Assembly (NCBI GenBank): GCA_018985235.1
Contig: JADGIG010000003.1
Location: 1-64,000, forward strand
DNA from: Sanchytrium tribonematis
Taxonomy: Eukaryota; Sanchytriomycota; Sanchytriomycetes; Sanchytriales; Sanchytriaceae
DNA: 64,000 nucleotides
Direction: 5' to 3'
The notes below the pieces were generated by a model that ran no database searches, was not told the DNA's origin, and worked only from the letters and a program-made list of their open reading frames with translations. Below are positions 8,523 through 18,994 of this stretch, piece after piece (the stretch's first letter is position 1; every line of letters starts with the position of its first letter). Position numbers and translations under genes: made by a program.

Positions 8523-10238
8523 ATGAAAATTGCTCCAAATCTTACAGAGTCATTTTTGTTGTCAAAAGAATCTGCGACTTTAATGATTTCAAGGTTCAGA
8601 TATTGCGAACAAATTCCACAAGTAGAAGATTGGCATAACGCTTTTTACAATTTAAAATATCAAGAAATATTGGAATGTCATTTGACCGATTCTGAATTAG
8701 AAGTTTTGATTCAATATTGTACAAGCACTAATCTGGTAACTTTTAAATACATCGTTTTGCATCTTTTGATGAGAAACAAATTTGATAAAGGAGTTTTATA
8801 CTATTATGCTTTTAAAGCATTACATACAGATCGCAAGTTGGATCAATATTTCGTCGATAAGACTAAGAATATGCCGGTATTTGTAAAGGACAAATTAAAA
8901 CGTAGTGCAATGGACTTAAGATTTCCCAATTTAGAATTGGACCCTTCCCGCCAGATTCTTAAACGACCTATCTTGGACAACGATTACTTTGGACTCACAG
9001 TTGGTGTCCCAGATGATGGAAACAGAGTATTTCAATTTAGAAAAGATGTCGTTGAAGTAGGTAACATCTCACAAATTAGTTTCACATCTTTTAGGTATCA
9101 GGAAAATCAGAATGTCCACTTGACTCCTAAACGAAAAAGTTCTAGATCCTTAAGCAAATTTGTATCCCCCATCAAAAAGAAAGAGAGCGATATAATGAAA
9201 ACCCCCGACTTATACTCGATTTTAACAACAGACGAGCCGGTGACACCCAAGTCTCCTAAGCAACAGCGCCGAGGACTAGCGATGTCACCACGAGCTTCTT
9301 CTAGAATATCGGTTTCATCGAATTTTATTCCATTTGATAAAATACCCACTTCTCCAGCTAAGGAATACATCAAAGAATTTATAGACGAGAAACAAAGGTC
9401 AAGATCGACTTTTGCTTCTGATGCACAGGCTGTATCATTCAAGTCTGTAGAAATGAGAAAATCAACACCCAGACATCCAGTTGCTCGAGATGAAGTTGAC
9501 TTGCAACAAGCTGAACTAAAACTAGAACCAGATTCACCTTTGAAAATGAAAAGCAAATCAACTGAGAATCAAGGTAATTCTGTCAATCTGTCAATTAGTA
9601 GCTCTGGACTGGACTCTGATCGTTTAGAAGGATTAAAGCGGGATTCTCGTACTCTTGACAACCCACTAGCCACTTTCAAAAAATTCAAACTTGAACAACC
9701 GACGTCCGACATTCAATTGGGTTTGTCCTCTGATGCTGCCGAAAAAGCGCACTCTAAAACAAAGCCCACTATTACACCGTTCGCGTCAAGTGATGATGAA
9801 ATTTTAGAAGAACTAACATCAAAAATGGTACCCGTTATCCCAATCGTACCCCCGAAAGAAGATTCATTTTCAACCCAAAAAAACAAAATTGAAAGCGAAG
9901 CAGGCTCTGCTGCGACTCAGAAAAAGAAATCTGAGAGTGATATTGGCTCTGGTTTGGTAACTCCAAGAAGAAGCAAGCGGATTCAATCTAAATCTGAATT
10001 TAGCTCAGTCGCAACAAGTGCAGCAACATCTAGACCTGGTAGTCCGTTGCTCAATATATCTAGGAAAAAATCTAAAGCAAAGAAAGGCACTTCCACAAAT
10101 GTTGCTGGAAAGCGGGGATTGTCGAAAGATTTGAAAAATAGAGTTGAGGCAGCAATCAATGAAACTCCAAAGCGCAATATCCAGAAAGCATCTTCTTCAA
10201 GGTCTCGTAAAAAAAGTCAATCGGATCAACCAAAATAA
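8523..10238 (+). CDS. Nuclear-type protein with possible ELYS-like helical domain and basic low-complexity tail
   Basis: This 571-residue protein has a helical N-terminal part of about 130 residues (LTDSELEVLIQYC, then a long amphipathic run). It loosely resembles the end of the ELYS/AHCTF1 helical domain found in nuclear-pore proteins. From about residue 190 onward it is disordered, with many Ser-Pro/Thr-Pro sites (CDK-like), acidic patches and repeated basic clusters such as TPRRSKRIQ near 487. This is typical of chromatin- or nuclear-pore-associated proteins. The SPRR/TPRRS clusters could be nuclear localisation or AT-hook-like elements. The start at 8523 abuts the divergent Era gene; MISRF at about 8580 is an alternative. 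The ELYS link is weak. Confidence 0.55.
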   Translation: MKIAPNLTESFLLSKESATLMISRFRYCEQIPQVEDWHNAFYNLKYQEILECHLTDSELEVLIQYCTSTNLVTFKYIVLHLLMRNKFDKGVLYYYAFKALHTDRKLDQYFVDKTKNMPVFVKDKLKRSAMDLRFPNLELDPSRQILKRPILDNDYFGLTVGVPDDGNRVFQFRKDVVEVGNISQISFTSFRYQENQNVHLTPKRKSSRSLSKFVSPIKKKESDIMKTPDLYSILTTDEPVTPKSPKQQRRGLAMSPRASSRISVSSNFIPFDKIPTSPAKEYIKEFIDEKQRSRSTFASDAQAVSFKSVEMRKSTPRHPVARDEVDLQQAELKLEPDSPLKMKSKSTENQGNSVNLSISSSGLDSDRLEGLKRDSRTLDNPLATFKKFKLEQPTSDIQLGLSSDAAEKAHSKTKPTITPFASSDDEILEELTSKMVPVIPIVPPKEDSFSTQKNKIESEAGSAATQKKKSESDIGSGLVTPRRSKRIQSKSEFSSVATSAATSRPGSPLLNISRKKSKAKKGTSTNVAGKRGLSKDLKNRVEAAINETPKRNIQKASSSRSRKKSQSDQPK

Positions 10239-10276
10239 ATTGATTCAATTGGGGTTAAATTAGAAACCATCTTTAA

Positions 10277-12521
10277 ATGGACGAACTTATTCCACTTATA
10301 TTTAAAAGTGACTCAAGCAAACTCACTAAAGCGGTTGACATATATTTAGGTGAAGATGCAGAACTTCCTGACTTCTCGTTTTCATTAAATCCTCCCCCTT
10401 TGCAACTGATATCAAAAACAACTGCTGATGCCCAATCTTATTCTGAGCAACTTCAAGCCATCATTCAACCCATCCAACAGCTTCATAATACTAAGGAGCA
10501 CATCAAGCAAAGCATTGAATTTTTTACGTATTTGTATGCTTTTGTTGGTGACCTCAAATTGTTAGAGGTTGGGTACGAGCAAGGCAGCTTTCCATTAGAA
10601 CCTCTGAGGAACACCAAAAGACTCTCATTATATTTGAAAAAATACCAAGATATATCATTGATATCAAAGGGTTTGGCAGACTACAATGATCTTCAGGAGA
10701 AAATGTACAAACGTGCAAAATCCAGTTTATTTGAATCATTTAATCCGACTGGAGTCTTCATTGGAGAAAAAGAAAAAGTGAAACATTGTCTTTTGTTTAT
10801 TACGGAAATGAACGATCGTTACAATGAGATATCTGTAATCAGACATCAAATTATTTCCCTTCACCTAAAAGAATACGAGGGAATGTTTTCGCAGGATTTT
10901 ACTCTTGAAAATATTCCTAGAAGATTCGCTTGGTACAAGAAATTGCTCAAGCAAGTGGAACCTATTTTAGATATTTTCCCTGCATCTTGGGCAATGTCGA
11001 CATCTTTTGCAACCGAATTTTGCACTGTAACCAAGTATGCGATCGGTGAAATTCTTAAGAAAATCAATGCCAGTTTAAAAGTAGAAGAATTCGTTAAAAT
11101 GTTGCTTCTATCAATTGAATATGAAAACCAAATGGCAAAATTGCATAAAAATGAGTCATTTGTAAATTGTTTATCTAGTGCTTTTGAACCGTACATGTTC
11201 CATTACATAGAATATGAAAAGAAAAAGATTTCAGCTTTTTTAGAAGAAGTAAAGAAGTTGCCTCTTAAAATTACCGAAGAAGATAGATCAATATCTCTCA
11301 TTTCCAAAGTAGTAGCTTTTTTTCAAGAAATTAGAATTATAATGGCACAATGTTTGAAAATGACTAACGGCAAACCTTTTTTAGAAATAACAAAATTATT
11401 TGACGATAATATTCTCGCATTATCTGACATTTTGGTATTCAAACTGCCCAAATCTGATGTTTATGGGACAGACGACTATATTTATTCCGCTTATGTCATA
11501 AACACCTTGGATTTTATTTCAAACTCTACCGAGCAATTGCAAAAGAAATGTCAAGAGAGCATATCCCCAAAATTTTCTGAGCAAATAAGTCTGGAAAAAT
11601 CGAGCGAGCATGCGTTTAATAATATATCGAAAGTCTCAAAATTGTTACTCGACTTGATTTTGATATTCACTAAGTCTGAATTTGCAAAAGTTGACAAAAG
11701 AGTTTGGACCACTTTACAAAATACGGGTGATTCTAGCCCTTATGCAGTCAATGTTAGCAAGCATGTTTTGAATTTTGTACCACTCATACGTGAAAATATT
11801 TCCAAATCTCAATTTTTCAAATTTATATCAGATAAAGTCGTCATAGAATTTAGTTCATTAGTGCACGATCAAATTTGGAAGTGGAAGCCAGTCAGTCAAG
11901 TCGGTAATTTTTATTAATTTAGGGGCAGAACAGCTACTTCTGGACTTGCAGTCTCTTAAAAATTGTATGATGAGTGGAGTATATCCTCCTGGAAATGATT
12001 CAAACGCGGCAAAATTTCATCGCCAAACTGTATCCAAATGTTTTCAGAAATCTGAGGTTTTACTCAAAATTGCTATGAATCATTTACAAGTTGCAGATGT
12101 ATTGGTAAATACTTTTGTAATGATGACAGACACAAATACCGAAGGTAATGTCATTGCCTGCTCTACTGAGGAAATATTTAAAGAGAAATCCCGCAAAAGG
12201 TCATTACTAAAATTATTAGAATTTCGGGGTGCACAAAAGGCTGATATTACAAAGATCATGGACAAATACACGACTTTGTACAATGATACAGAGTCAGTGG
12301 ATCTGACATTAAAAGAAGAGGACAAATCTACGCAAGGTAACTGGAAAAAATTGTTTGCGACTCCACCTCCTGCACCAATTCAGCCAAACCCCCTATCACC
12401 AGTCAACACCAATCCGTCATCAGAACCAAAAGTGCAGCAATCTGGTACCATGCCGCCTTCTGTTGCTCCGACCGCCACCGCAGGATTTATGAATTACTTT
12501 AGCAGCTTCAATAAAAAATAG
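10277..12521 (+). CDS. VPS53: VPS53, GARP/EARP tethering complex subunit (two exons)
   Basis: Exon 1 is 10277-11903 and exon 2 is 11923-12521, giving 741 residues. VPS53 is part of GARP/EARP, which tethers endosome-derived vesicles at the trans-Golgi and recycling endosomes. The N-terminal coiled region is followed by the family hallmark PRRFAWYKKLLKQ at about residues 213-225 and FPASWAMSTSFATEFC soon after. The splice restores AEQLLLDLQSLK, the conserved C-terminal helix (the family has a similar LLLDxxxLK). The final 60 residues are Pro/Gln-rich. Without splicing the protein stops at VGNFY and loses about 200 residues. The gene is convergent with ISWI, 1 base apart. Confidence 0.93.
11904..11922 (+). 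other. 19-nt spliceosomal intron in VPS53
   Basis: The intron reads gtaatttttattaatttag. It is phase 1: G joins GG to give Gly, then AEQLLLDL. TAAT is the TNAY element. Read-through meets TAA after four codons. Confidence 0.95.
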
Positions 12522-12522
12522 T

Positions 12523-15271
12523 TTACTTTTTTCTGCCTCTTCCTCGACGTTCCTCTTCGTTATAATATTCTTTTTGAACAATTGAAACAATAGTTGTAAC
12601 CCTTCGCTGAATTTCGAGCGAAGACCGGGACTTTAAAAACCAATCAAACCGCATCAAAGGGCTTGTTCGTATATCTTGTAATATTAAATCACTTACATTT
12701 TCAGTTCCATATCCGTGCTTTGTTAAAGACATTAGCTAAATGAGATCAAAATACAATGAATCGGTCTTCTTCCTCCGTAAAATTTTTTCTTCCGCTGGCT
12801 TGAGGAAGTTTAATTTGATACATAGGGTATTTATAAGACTCAACAATAGACTTCAATCTACTTTGAATTTCTTCACTTTTTCGCAGTTTCTCTTCACCTT
12901 TCTCGATTTGCTTGCTGATTTTTTCGAAATCAGACAATTCCGACCACCTTTCAAAAAATACCTCGTGATATCGTTTTACTTCGTCCTCGGCTTTTCCAAT
13001 TCTTTCCATGTCTGCGCAGATATCAACAATAGAACTTCTTCCATATTTTTCGCATGCTTTAATAAAGGCACGATAATCACGAACACCCCAATTCTTAAAG
13101 CCATAGTTTGAAAGATGTTCCAGCTCAGTTTTTTCTTCTGTAGTTAGATCTTCTGCATTATCTATCTTTTCTTGATCTCTCGCTTGGTCTGCTAAAAGCT
13201 GCTCTTCAGTAGTATCATCATCATCGACCAACTGCAATGGGACTCGATATCCCATCTCCTTTTGGTAAAAAAGGGTTTCCTTTTTCTGCAGCTCGTGTAC
13301 TCTGGTTGGATAAAACTGAAATTCTAGCAAAGATAATTGATTTGGAGGTCGAGGAGCCTGTTGCTGACGTCTACCCTTTTCGGAGTATATGTAGTTTTTA
13401 CGCTCTCTCTTAGAAGGTTCAATGTAACTCAGACCTGCGGCACCAGCTCCTCGCTTTGCTGCAAATTGAATAGCGTCAATAGAGCTTTCTAAACGTAATA
13501 AATCCTCTATGCGAACGTTTTCAAACTTATTGTTCAGTTTCAGAGTTTTTTCTTCACCTAATTTTAATATGTCATCAATATCTTCGTCTATGTTTATTGG
13601 ATCCTCCTCGTTGAATACCTCTGTAACACCATGTTGAATCATCGCCAAATAATCATTATCGCCTTCTTTTGCTTGGTGATTCAACTTTCCTTGCTGAATT
13701 ACCATTTTGTCAAGCTGCAATTTCTGCTGAGCTCGCTCTAAAATTTTTTCATCAATAGCGTTTTCAGTGACTAGTTTGTAAACAAAAACTTGCTTGGTTT
13801 GACCAATTCTATGAGCACGATCTTCAGCTTGCAAGTCGACTTGGGGGTTCCAATCACTGTCGTACATAATCACAACATTAGCGCTTGTCAAATTAATTCC
13901 TAATCCACCAGCTCTGGTCGTCAATAAGAATACAAATTTATCTTCCCCGTTGTCGTTGAATGCATCAATAGCATCAATACGATCTTCGTGGGCAGTTTGT
14001 CCATCTATACGACAGTATTGGAATTGTCTCCATAAGCAATAATCCTCTAGTATGTCTAACATTCTAGCCATTTGACTGAAAACCAAGACCTTTTGGCCGT
14101 TTGCTTTGAATTTTAATAAAAGCTTGTCTAGCAGCTTCATTTTGGCACAATTTTCTACCAAATGAATGTCAGTAGTGTATGGTGGCCCAGGTTCCGCTCC
14201 TTGAAATAAGTAAGGATGGTTCGTACACTTTCTCAACTGCATGACAATGTTTAAGAGTCGAGTCTTTTTTTCCTTTTTGGATCCCACAACCCCATTGACA
14301 GCATCGATATTTTTCTCTAATATCGCTCTATACCACTTTTTTTGCATTGGAACCATTTTTACGTATAGATTCATCCTTTTTTTGGGAGGAAGACTGTGTT
14401 CAACATCACTTTTTAATCTTCTTAACATAAATGGTCTCAAAATTTTATGAAGTTGCTGAATTTTACCATCTTCGTTGCCTTCGCCATTCAAAACCCATTG
14501 CTCAAATTTTTCAGAGTCATTGAAAATGTCATCCATCAAAAAATATAATAATGCCCACAGTTCTTTTAAATTGTTCTGGAGAGGAGTTCCGGTCAAAAGG
14601 AGCTTAAATTTCGCGCGAAATCCTCTTGTGATTGTTGAGAGTTGAGATTCAGCGTTTTTGATTCGATGAGCTTCATCAATTATGAGAGTGTGCCAAGGCA
14701 TTTTCCCGAATACTGATTTTTCTCTCAGAACAATTTCATATGATGTGATGCAGACATCAAAATTTTCTTCCTTAAGCCTATTTTCGATCAAATTCGCTCT
14801 AGTCTCCTTATCACCATGGAGCACAAAAACATCAATGTCACTAAATTTTTTAAATTCCTTTTGCCAATTATCAAGAGTAGATTTTGGGGCTATGACAAGA
14901 TGTATTCCATCAATCTCTTTAATATATTTTAAGTAGCCGATTAAAGAAATACTTTGAATGGTTTTACCTAAACCCATTTCGTCTGCTAAAATGCCATTAA
15001 TTTGGTGATTGTACAAATTAACAAGCCAATTGAGTCCGTGAACTTGATAGTCTTTTAAAGTACCTTTTATGTAAGCAGGCGATTCTTCCAAAAAATCCTC
15101 ATCAATTTCCGGGTCATTATTATCATAAGTTGCATTAAAACGGGCACCTTGTGTTTTTTGACCCTTTTTTTGAGTTGCCAATTGCTTAAGCTTCTCCTCT
15201 GGAATAAAGTCCTTAAACAACTCAGTTTGCCCTAGCAGATACCTATATTTTGTAAGTTTATCAGTGGACAT
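12523..15271 (-). CDS. ISWI: ISWI chromatin-remodelling ATPase (two exons)
   Basis: Exon 1 is 15271-12755 and exon 2 is 12735-12523, giving 909 residues. The ATPase slides nucleosomes. The SNF2 N-lobe has DEMGLGKT (97-104), DEAH near 198 and [10 protein letters not shown]. The C-lobe has VFSQMARMLDILEDY and [16 protein letters not shown] and SLIDE domains follow; the SANT starts near FIKACEKYGR, and the SLIDE has FTEEEDRFI spliced to LMSLTKHGYG and then RFDWFLKSR. The tail is RGRGRKK. The intron lies inside SLIDE, so the unspliced form lacks its DNA-binding end. The N-terminus is short and begins close to the AutoN region, without the usual long acidic leader. The upstream gene on the same strand begins only 33 bases away. 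Confidence 0.96.
12736..12754 (-). other. 19-nt spliceosomal intron in ISWI
   Basis: The intron reads gtattttgatctcatttag. It is phase 0: ATT joins CTA, rebuilding EEDRFI-LMSLTKHGYG inside the SLIDE domain. TCAT is the TNAY element, and an in-frame TGA lies inside. Confidence 0.96.
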
Positions 15272-15304
15272 GTTTCACTCCTTTTGCCAAATTTATTTGA
15301 GAAA

Positions 15305-16162
15305 TTACACTTTTATTTTTTTATTTATGCTATCATCGTCGCTAGAAATCATTCTCTTTTTAGGAGATTTGACTTTATGAGGTGAATCTTCAGAATTTTC
15401 CTCATTATCCACGCTGGTTTCATCAGAATTATCAGAGCCTGAATTGTCGCTATTGGAATCAGAACGTGAAAATTTGGTACTTGCTGATGATCTTTTGGCT
15501 CTTTTACTGTTCATATCTACAGCCACATCAGCTGCTTGCAATTCTTCAACTTCGTTTCTCAGTTCCATTTCCTCTCCAACCTCTTTGCAAATATCCAGAG
15601 TCCATTTTCTGTCATCGCAATCATAAGCTTTTGAGGATGTTTTATTTTCTGTAGGCAATTCGAACCCACATTTCTTAAACCCTTCCAATAGGTTGCCAAC
15701 CAAGAGCCTATATTGGTCTTTATCAGACATAGCTTTTAATTTTTTGTAAGGAATAGGAATCTTCGCTGCTTTTAAATAAGGGTATAAAGAAGCAGGGCTC
15801 TTGGCATTTTTTGGAGTGCGAGTATTTTTCAAAGATTTTTTTCTTGGATTTTGACTTGTGGCTTTAGTTTTAGAACTTTTTGAACCAGTATCACTTTTTG
15901 ACCCTGAGCTTCGAACTTTAATTTCAGAGCTAATCGAAGGATCATTTTCGATATCTGATGCCGATTGTTTTTCAAAATTTTCAAGCGCTATTTGGATTGA
16001 CTCAACCAGCTTTTCTTTTGGTGGTATTTCCACGCCTCTTTCTGTCAAGTAGGATTTGACTTGCTTTAGTGATAGTGCTGTTCCCTCTTTTTTAAATAAT
16101 TGCTGCAAAAAATTGATCATTAGAACTCCCTTGTTAGTAAATCTCAGAATAAACTGTGCCAT
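15305..16162 (-). CDS. HIRIP3-like histone chaperone (CHZ-type), tentative
   Basis: This protein of about 285 residues has a short N-terminal helical module (residues 1-60, with LSLKQVKSYLTERG) similar to the N-terminal DEK_C-like part of HIRIP3. A Ser/Lys-rich linker follows, then a conserved-looking patch (YLKAAKIPIPYKKLKAM, about 128-144). That patch resembles the HIRIP3 block with YIRACGAHRNYKKL. The end is a highly acidic Ser/Asp/Glu tail with basic KSPKKRM motifs. HIRIP3 proteins chaperone H2A-H2B. ATG at 16162 is chosen over an upstream in-frame ATG at 16210, which would overlap the neighbouring gene's 3' end. The gene sits between ISWI and a coiled-coil gene on the same strand, with gaps of 33 and 7 bases. 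Assignment rests on short motifs. Confidence 0.5.
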   Translation of the reverse strand: MAQFILRFTNKGVLMINFLQQLFKKEGTALSLKQVKSYLTERGVEIPPKEKLVESIQIALENFEKQSASDIENDPSISSEIKVRSSGSKSDTGSKSSKTKATSQNPRKKSLKNTRTPKNAKSPASLYPYLKAAKIPIPYKKLKAMSDKDQYRLLVGNLLEGFKKCGFELPTENKTSSKAYDCDDRKWTLDICKEVGEEMELRNEVEELQAADVAVDMNSKRAKRSSASTKFSRSDSNSDNSGSDNSDETSVDNEENSEDSPHKVKSPKKRMISSDDDSINKKIKV

Positions 16163-16169
16163 AAGAAAT

Positions 16170-16679
16170 TTATTTTTGAAATATTTGGTTTTCCTGATTT
16201 TCAGAATCATTATTTTTGGCTATTCTTTTAGTGATGCTCAAATCAAGTGACGGGAAATCGTTTGCTTCAACATGGTCCCTGAGCTCTTTGACAAGTTCCT
16301 TTAGGCCCGTGTTTTTATCCATAAGCTCCTTTCTTTGCTGCTCTAATTCTCGGATTTTCAGATCATTGACATGTTGCATCTTTTGCATTTTCTGATTTTG
16401 ATCCTTCAAACCTTTGATTTCTTCTTCATATGCTGCGAGCTGATTTTGCAAGCAGTCGATTGCTTCATGAGATGTCTCTTGCAATTCCACTTCCACCGCT
16501 TCTAATTCTTTTTTAAATTCAGCCATTTCAGTAGTATACTGTCGATTGAGCTGAGAATAATGACGTTGCAATTGACTTAATACTTTGGTATAATGTTTTG
16601 GGTTGTTAGCTATTTCATTAACAGTAGCACCTTTAAGACATTCTTTTAGATTTAATGACGCTTGAGTTTTGGTTTTCAT
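16170..16679 (-). CDS. Coiled-coil protein of unknown function
   Basis: This 169-residue protein is almost entirely a predicted coiled coil from about residue 30 to 145, with heptad-spaced leucines and many Glu/Lys/Gln residues. It ends in a polar Asn/Gln-rich tail. Such small coiled-coil proteins are common in kinetochore, centrosome and tether complexes, but nothing singles out a family. ATG at 16679 is the first in frame. The stop is 7 bases before the start of the HIRIP3-like gene on the same strand. The divergent zinc-knuckle gene starts 46 bases away, so one short promoter region serves both directions. Confidence 0.7.
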   Translation of the reverse strand: MKTKTQASLNLKECLKGATVNEIANNPKHYTKVLSQLQRHYSQLNRQYTTEMAEFKKELEAVEVELQETSHEAIDCLQNQLAAYEEEIKGLKDQNQKMQKMQHVNDLKIRELEQQRKELMDKNTGLKELVKELRDHVEANDFPSLDLSITKRIAKNNDSENQENQIFQK

Positions 16680-16725
16680 TTAGAAGGGGTTGTCTTTCGA
16701 AAAATAAATTGCCGTCATTGTCGAT

Positions 16726-17358
16726 ATGGAAGATCATTTTAATGAATTAAACACCAAAGAAACTAGATACTTTAATATTGAAGAGAATGAAGAAGACGAC
16801 AAGTGCAGAATTTGTCTTGCAATTGATCATGGTGAAGCAACCTGCCCATTTGCGAGATTGAAGAACTGCTTTAGATGCGGTAAGATGGGGCACGAATCCA
16901 ACTGCTGTGTATTTAGAAGCCAGGATATTGATCAGTTCCGATGTAGGAATAGGCTCTGTCGGGACTCGCCGCATTTTTTTGAAGAATGTCCATTAATTTG
17001 GCGATACTATGTAATCAATGATCAGCATATACGGCCCAAAGCAACAGCGTGTCTTCAGTGTGGCAGACTTGATCATCTATTCGAAGAATGTCCTAAATAT
17101 CCGATAAAAAATAACAGGACACCTTTCACAAGTGATATAAGATATTTTATTGAACATGCTGGAGTTCCTGTTCAGCTAACCCAAGATGTCTCAGTAAGAC
17201 CTTGGAATGACTTAAATGTCGCTAACTCGAAATGGCGCTCAAATAGGATCGATGATTTTAGTTTTAGTGGAGGAAAAGGTGGAAGAAAAAGTTATAATGT
17301 CGCAAAATCAAAGCAAGGAAAGGCAAACGTCCGAAATAATAAAAAACGCAAGTATTAA
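16726..17358 (+). CDS. CCHC zinc-knuckle protein, AIR1/ZCCHC7-like
   Basis: This 210-residue protein has four or so zinc knuckles between residues 27 and 130: CRICLAIDHGEATC, CFRCGKMGHESNCC, a CRNRLC block and CLQCGRLDHLFEEC. The phrase CPLIWRYY between knuckles matches the pattern in AIR1/AIR2 and ZCCHC7, the RNA-binding subunits of the TRAMP polyadenylation complex that feeds RNAs to the nuclear exosome. The tail is basic (GGRKSYN... KKRKY) and suits nuclear RNA binding. It is smaller than yeast AIR proteins. The alternative is a CNBP-like protein, but CNBP knuckles are more regular and RGG-linked. Confidence 0.75.
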   Translation: MEDHFNELNTKETRYFNIEENEEDDKCRICLAIDHGEATCPFARLKNCFRCGKMGHESNCCVFRSQDIDQFRCRNRLCRDSPHFFEECPLIWRYYVINDQHIRPKATACLQCGRLDHLFEECPKYPIKNNRTPFTSDIRYFIEHAGVPVQLTQDVSVRPWNDLNVANSKWRSNRIDDFSFSGGKGGRKSYNVAKSKQGKANVRNNKKRKY

Positions 17359-17373
17359 AATAACAGACTTTAC

Positions 17374-18937
17374 TTAATTTCTTCTCTTTCTGCGCTTGAC
17401 TACAACCATTTCATCATCCATATTGATTCTTCTAATGAATTCGTCCCCAAATTCATCAGCATCAATTGGGTTGACATTCATAGCTAAAAGACTATCAACA
17501 ACAAGTTGCTTTTCAGCCAATTCTGTTATTACATTGATAGCGTGTTCTGGTACACCAAACTTTTTGCACTCACTTTTGCACCATTTTATAAAATCTGCTG
17601 ATCTTTTTGAAGATTCGACGATGGCAGTAATAGAAGGTTGTTTCTTAATAGGAGTAGGATTATTATTGGCCGAGAATTGAGGCTTACGAGAAACTGGCAC
17701 AGCAACTTGAGATACAACTGGGGCAGGTGGTTTAACTACTTTACGGATTTGAGAACTTTGACCAACAACGGATGCCCAACCGTGTGAGACAGTCGGTTTT
17801 ACTTTTCTAATTTGCTCGGCCTCAATAGCAGTAATACTGGTAGGAGATGGTTGGTTCACTTTAGCCCAACCTTTCCAATCATTTCGAGTGGGAAGTGGCC
17901 CTTCTAATTGCTGTTGCAATTCAATATCACTGAAATCATCAATTTTATGTTCAGGTAACTGAGACCAATTTTTAGGTGAAGCTACATTGACTTCAATACT
18001 GGAATGACGTCCCCTAAATTCAGTTTGTTGAATAGGGGAGCTAGAGTTAGAGCGCAGGGGCGAGCTCTCGTTGAAAGTAGGTGATTTTTCACGCGCATTA
18101 ATGCCCATATTAGTCAGCATATTTAGAACGTCTTGGTTTTCAGATCCATTCGGCGACTTTTTTGATGTTTGCTGGCTTAGCTGCTGTTCAAGATCAGATA
18201 CTGTCATTGTTTTGTTTAGTATATTCAATAAAGATGAACCCCCAATAGAAGGTGATGAATCATAATTTCCTAATATACTGCCAATATGTCCAGGTGATGA
18301 CGCCTCTGATCTTAAGCCGATTGCATCTTTCAATGCAGTATTTTTGTCAAGTTTTTCTGATTTGGATAGCATGGGTGAGTACTGAGGAGCGGAGGACGAT
18401 ATTGGAGATTCTTCCAAAGCACCCCCCAAAAGCTCTTCATTGTTGACATTAAAGTCAAATGAATTACCGTTTTGTTGCACAAAGTCAAAAGGATTGTCAG
18501 TACTTAGACCTAATAGAAGAGTATATTTGTCTAAACGGATCCAGTCAACTTGGTTTTCACTAACATCAAGCGATAGATCAAAATACTTGTTACTAAACCA
18601 TTTTTGCATTTGGTCTGTGGTAAAAGGACCTTGTATTTTCCCTACATTAGTTATATATACCACTAGGATCTTTGTAATAAAACGTTTGGAAAGGTGATTT
18701 AGGAATGTAGATGTCCAGATTTAATTCAGTTTTCGAATTGTCTCTTCGAGCCGGTTGTGGATTTTGAAATTTTTTCTTAGGTTTTTTACGTAGCTTACTA
18801 ATGTAATCAAGATATGACATGTCATCACCGAGAAGTTCCGGATCTTGCGGATCAAGAAAGAGTACTAAGTCATTGTTTAGTGGTATTTCCGGATTGCCAG
18901 GTTTTGTTAATTTCGCAGTAGGAAATGTTTGTAACAT
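17374..18937 (-). CDS. GYF-domain protein (SMY2/GIGYF-like, two exons)
   Basis: Exon 1 is 18937-18661 and exon 2 is 18641-17374, giving 514 residues. The GYF domain, which binds proline-rich peptides, straddles the splice: FYYKDPSG in exon 1 joins KIQGPFTTDQMQKWF in exon 2. Together they complete the family's YYKDPSG-x-x-QGPF signature at about residues 88-105. The rest is Ser/Pro/Gln-rich and disordered, with a C-terminal helical conserved block around FIKWCKSECKKFGV. Such a C-terminal region occurs in GIGYF/SMY2 proteins, which act in translational repression and mRNA decay with 4EHP-type partners. ATG at 18937 is used because the preceding TTG is not a eukaryotic start. This early intron is the exception to the 3' bias. 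Confidence 0.88.
18642..18660 (-). other. 19-nt spliceosomal intron in GYF gene
   Basis: The intron reads gtatatataactaatgtag. It is phase 1: G joins GG and rebuilds YYKDPSG-KIQGPF, the heart of the GYF motif. TAAT is the TNAY element. Confidence 0.95.
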
Positions 18938-18994
18938 CAAACAAGGAAAATTAAATTTTTTATAAAATATTCTTTCGTGTAAAGATTTATTTTA

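Noticed and set aside
8463-8540. Longer N-terminus for the Era gene
   Set aside because: The open frame has no ATG, only GTG at 8522, and overlaps the divergent gene's start.
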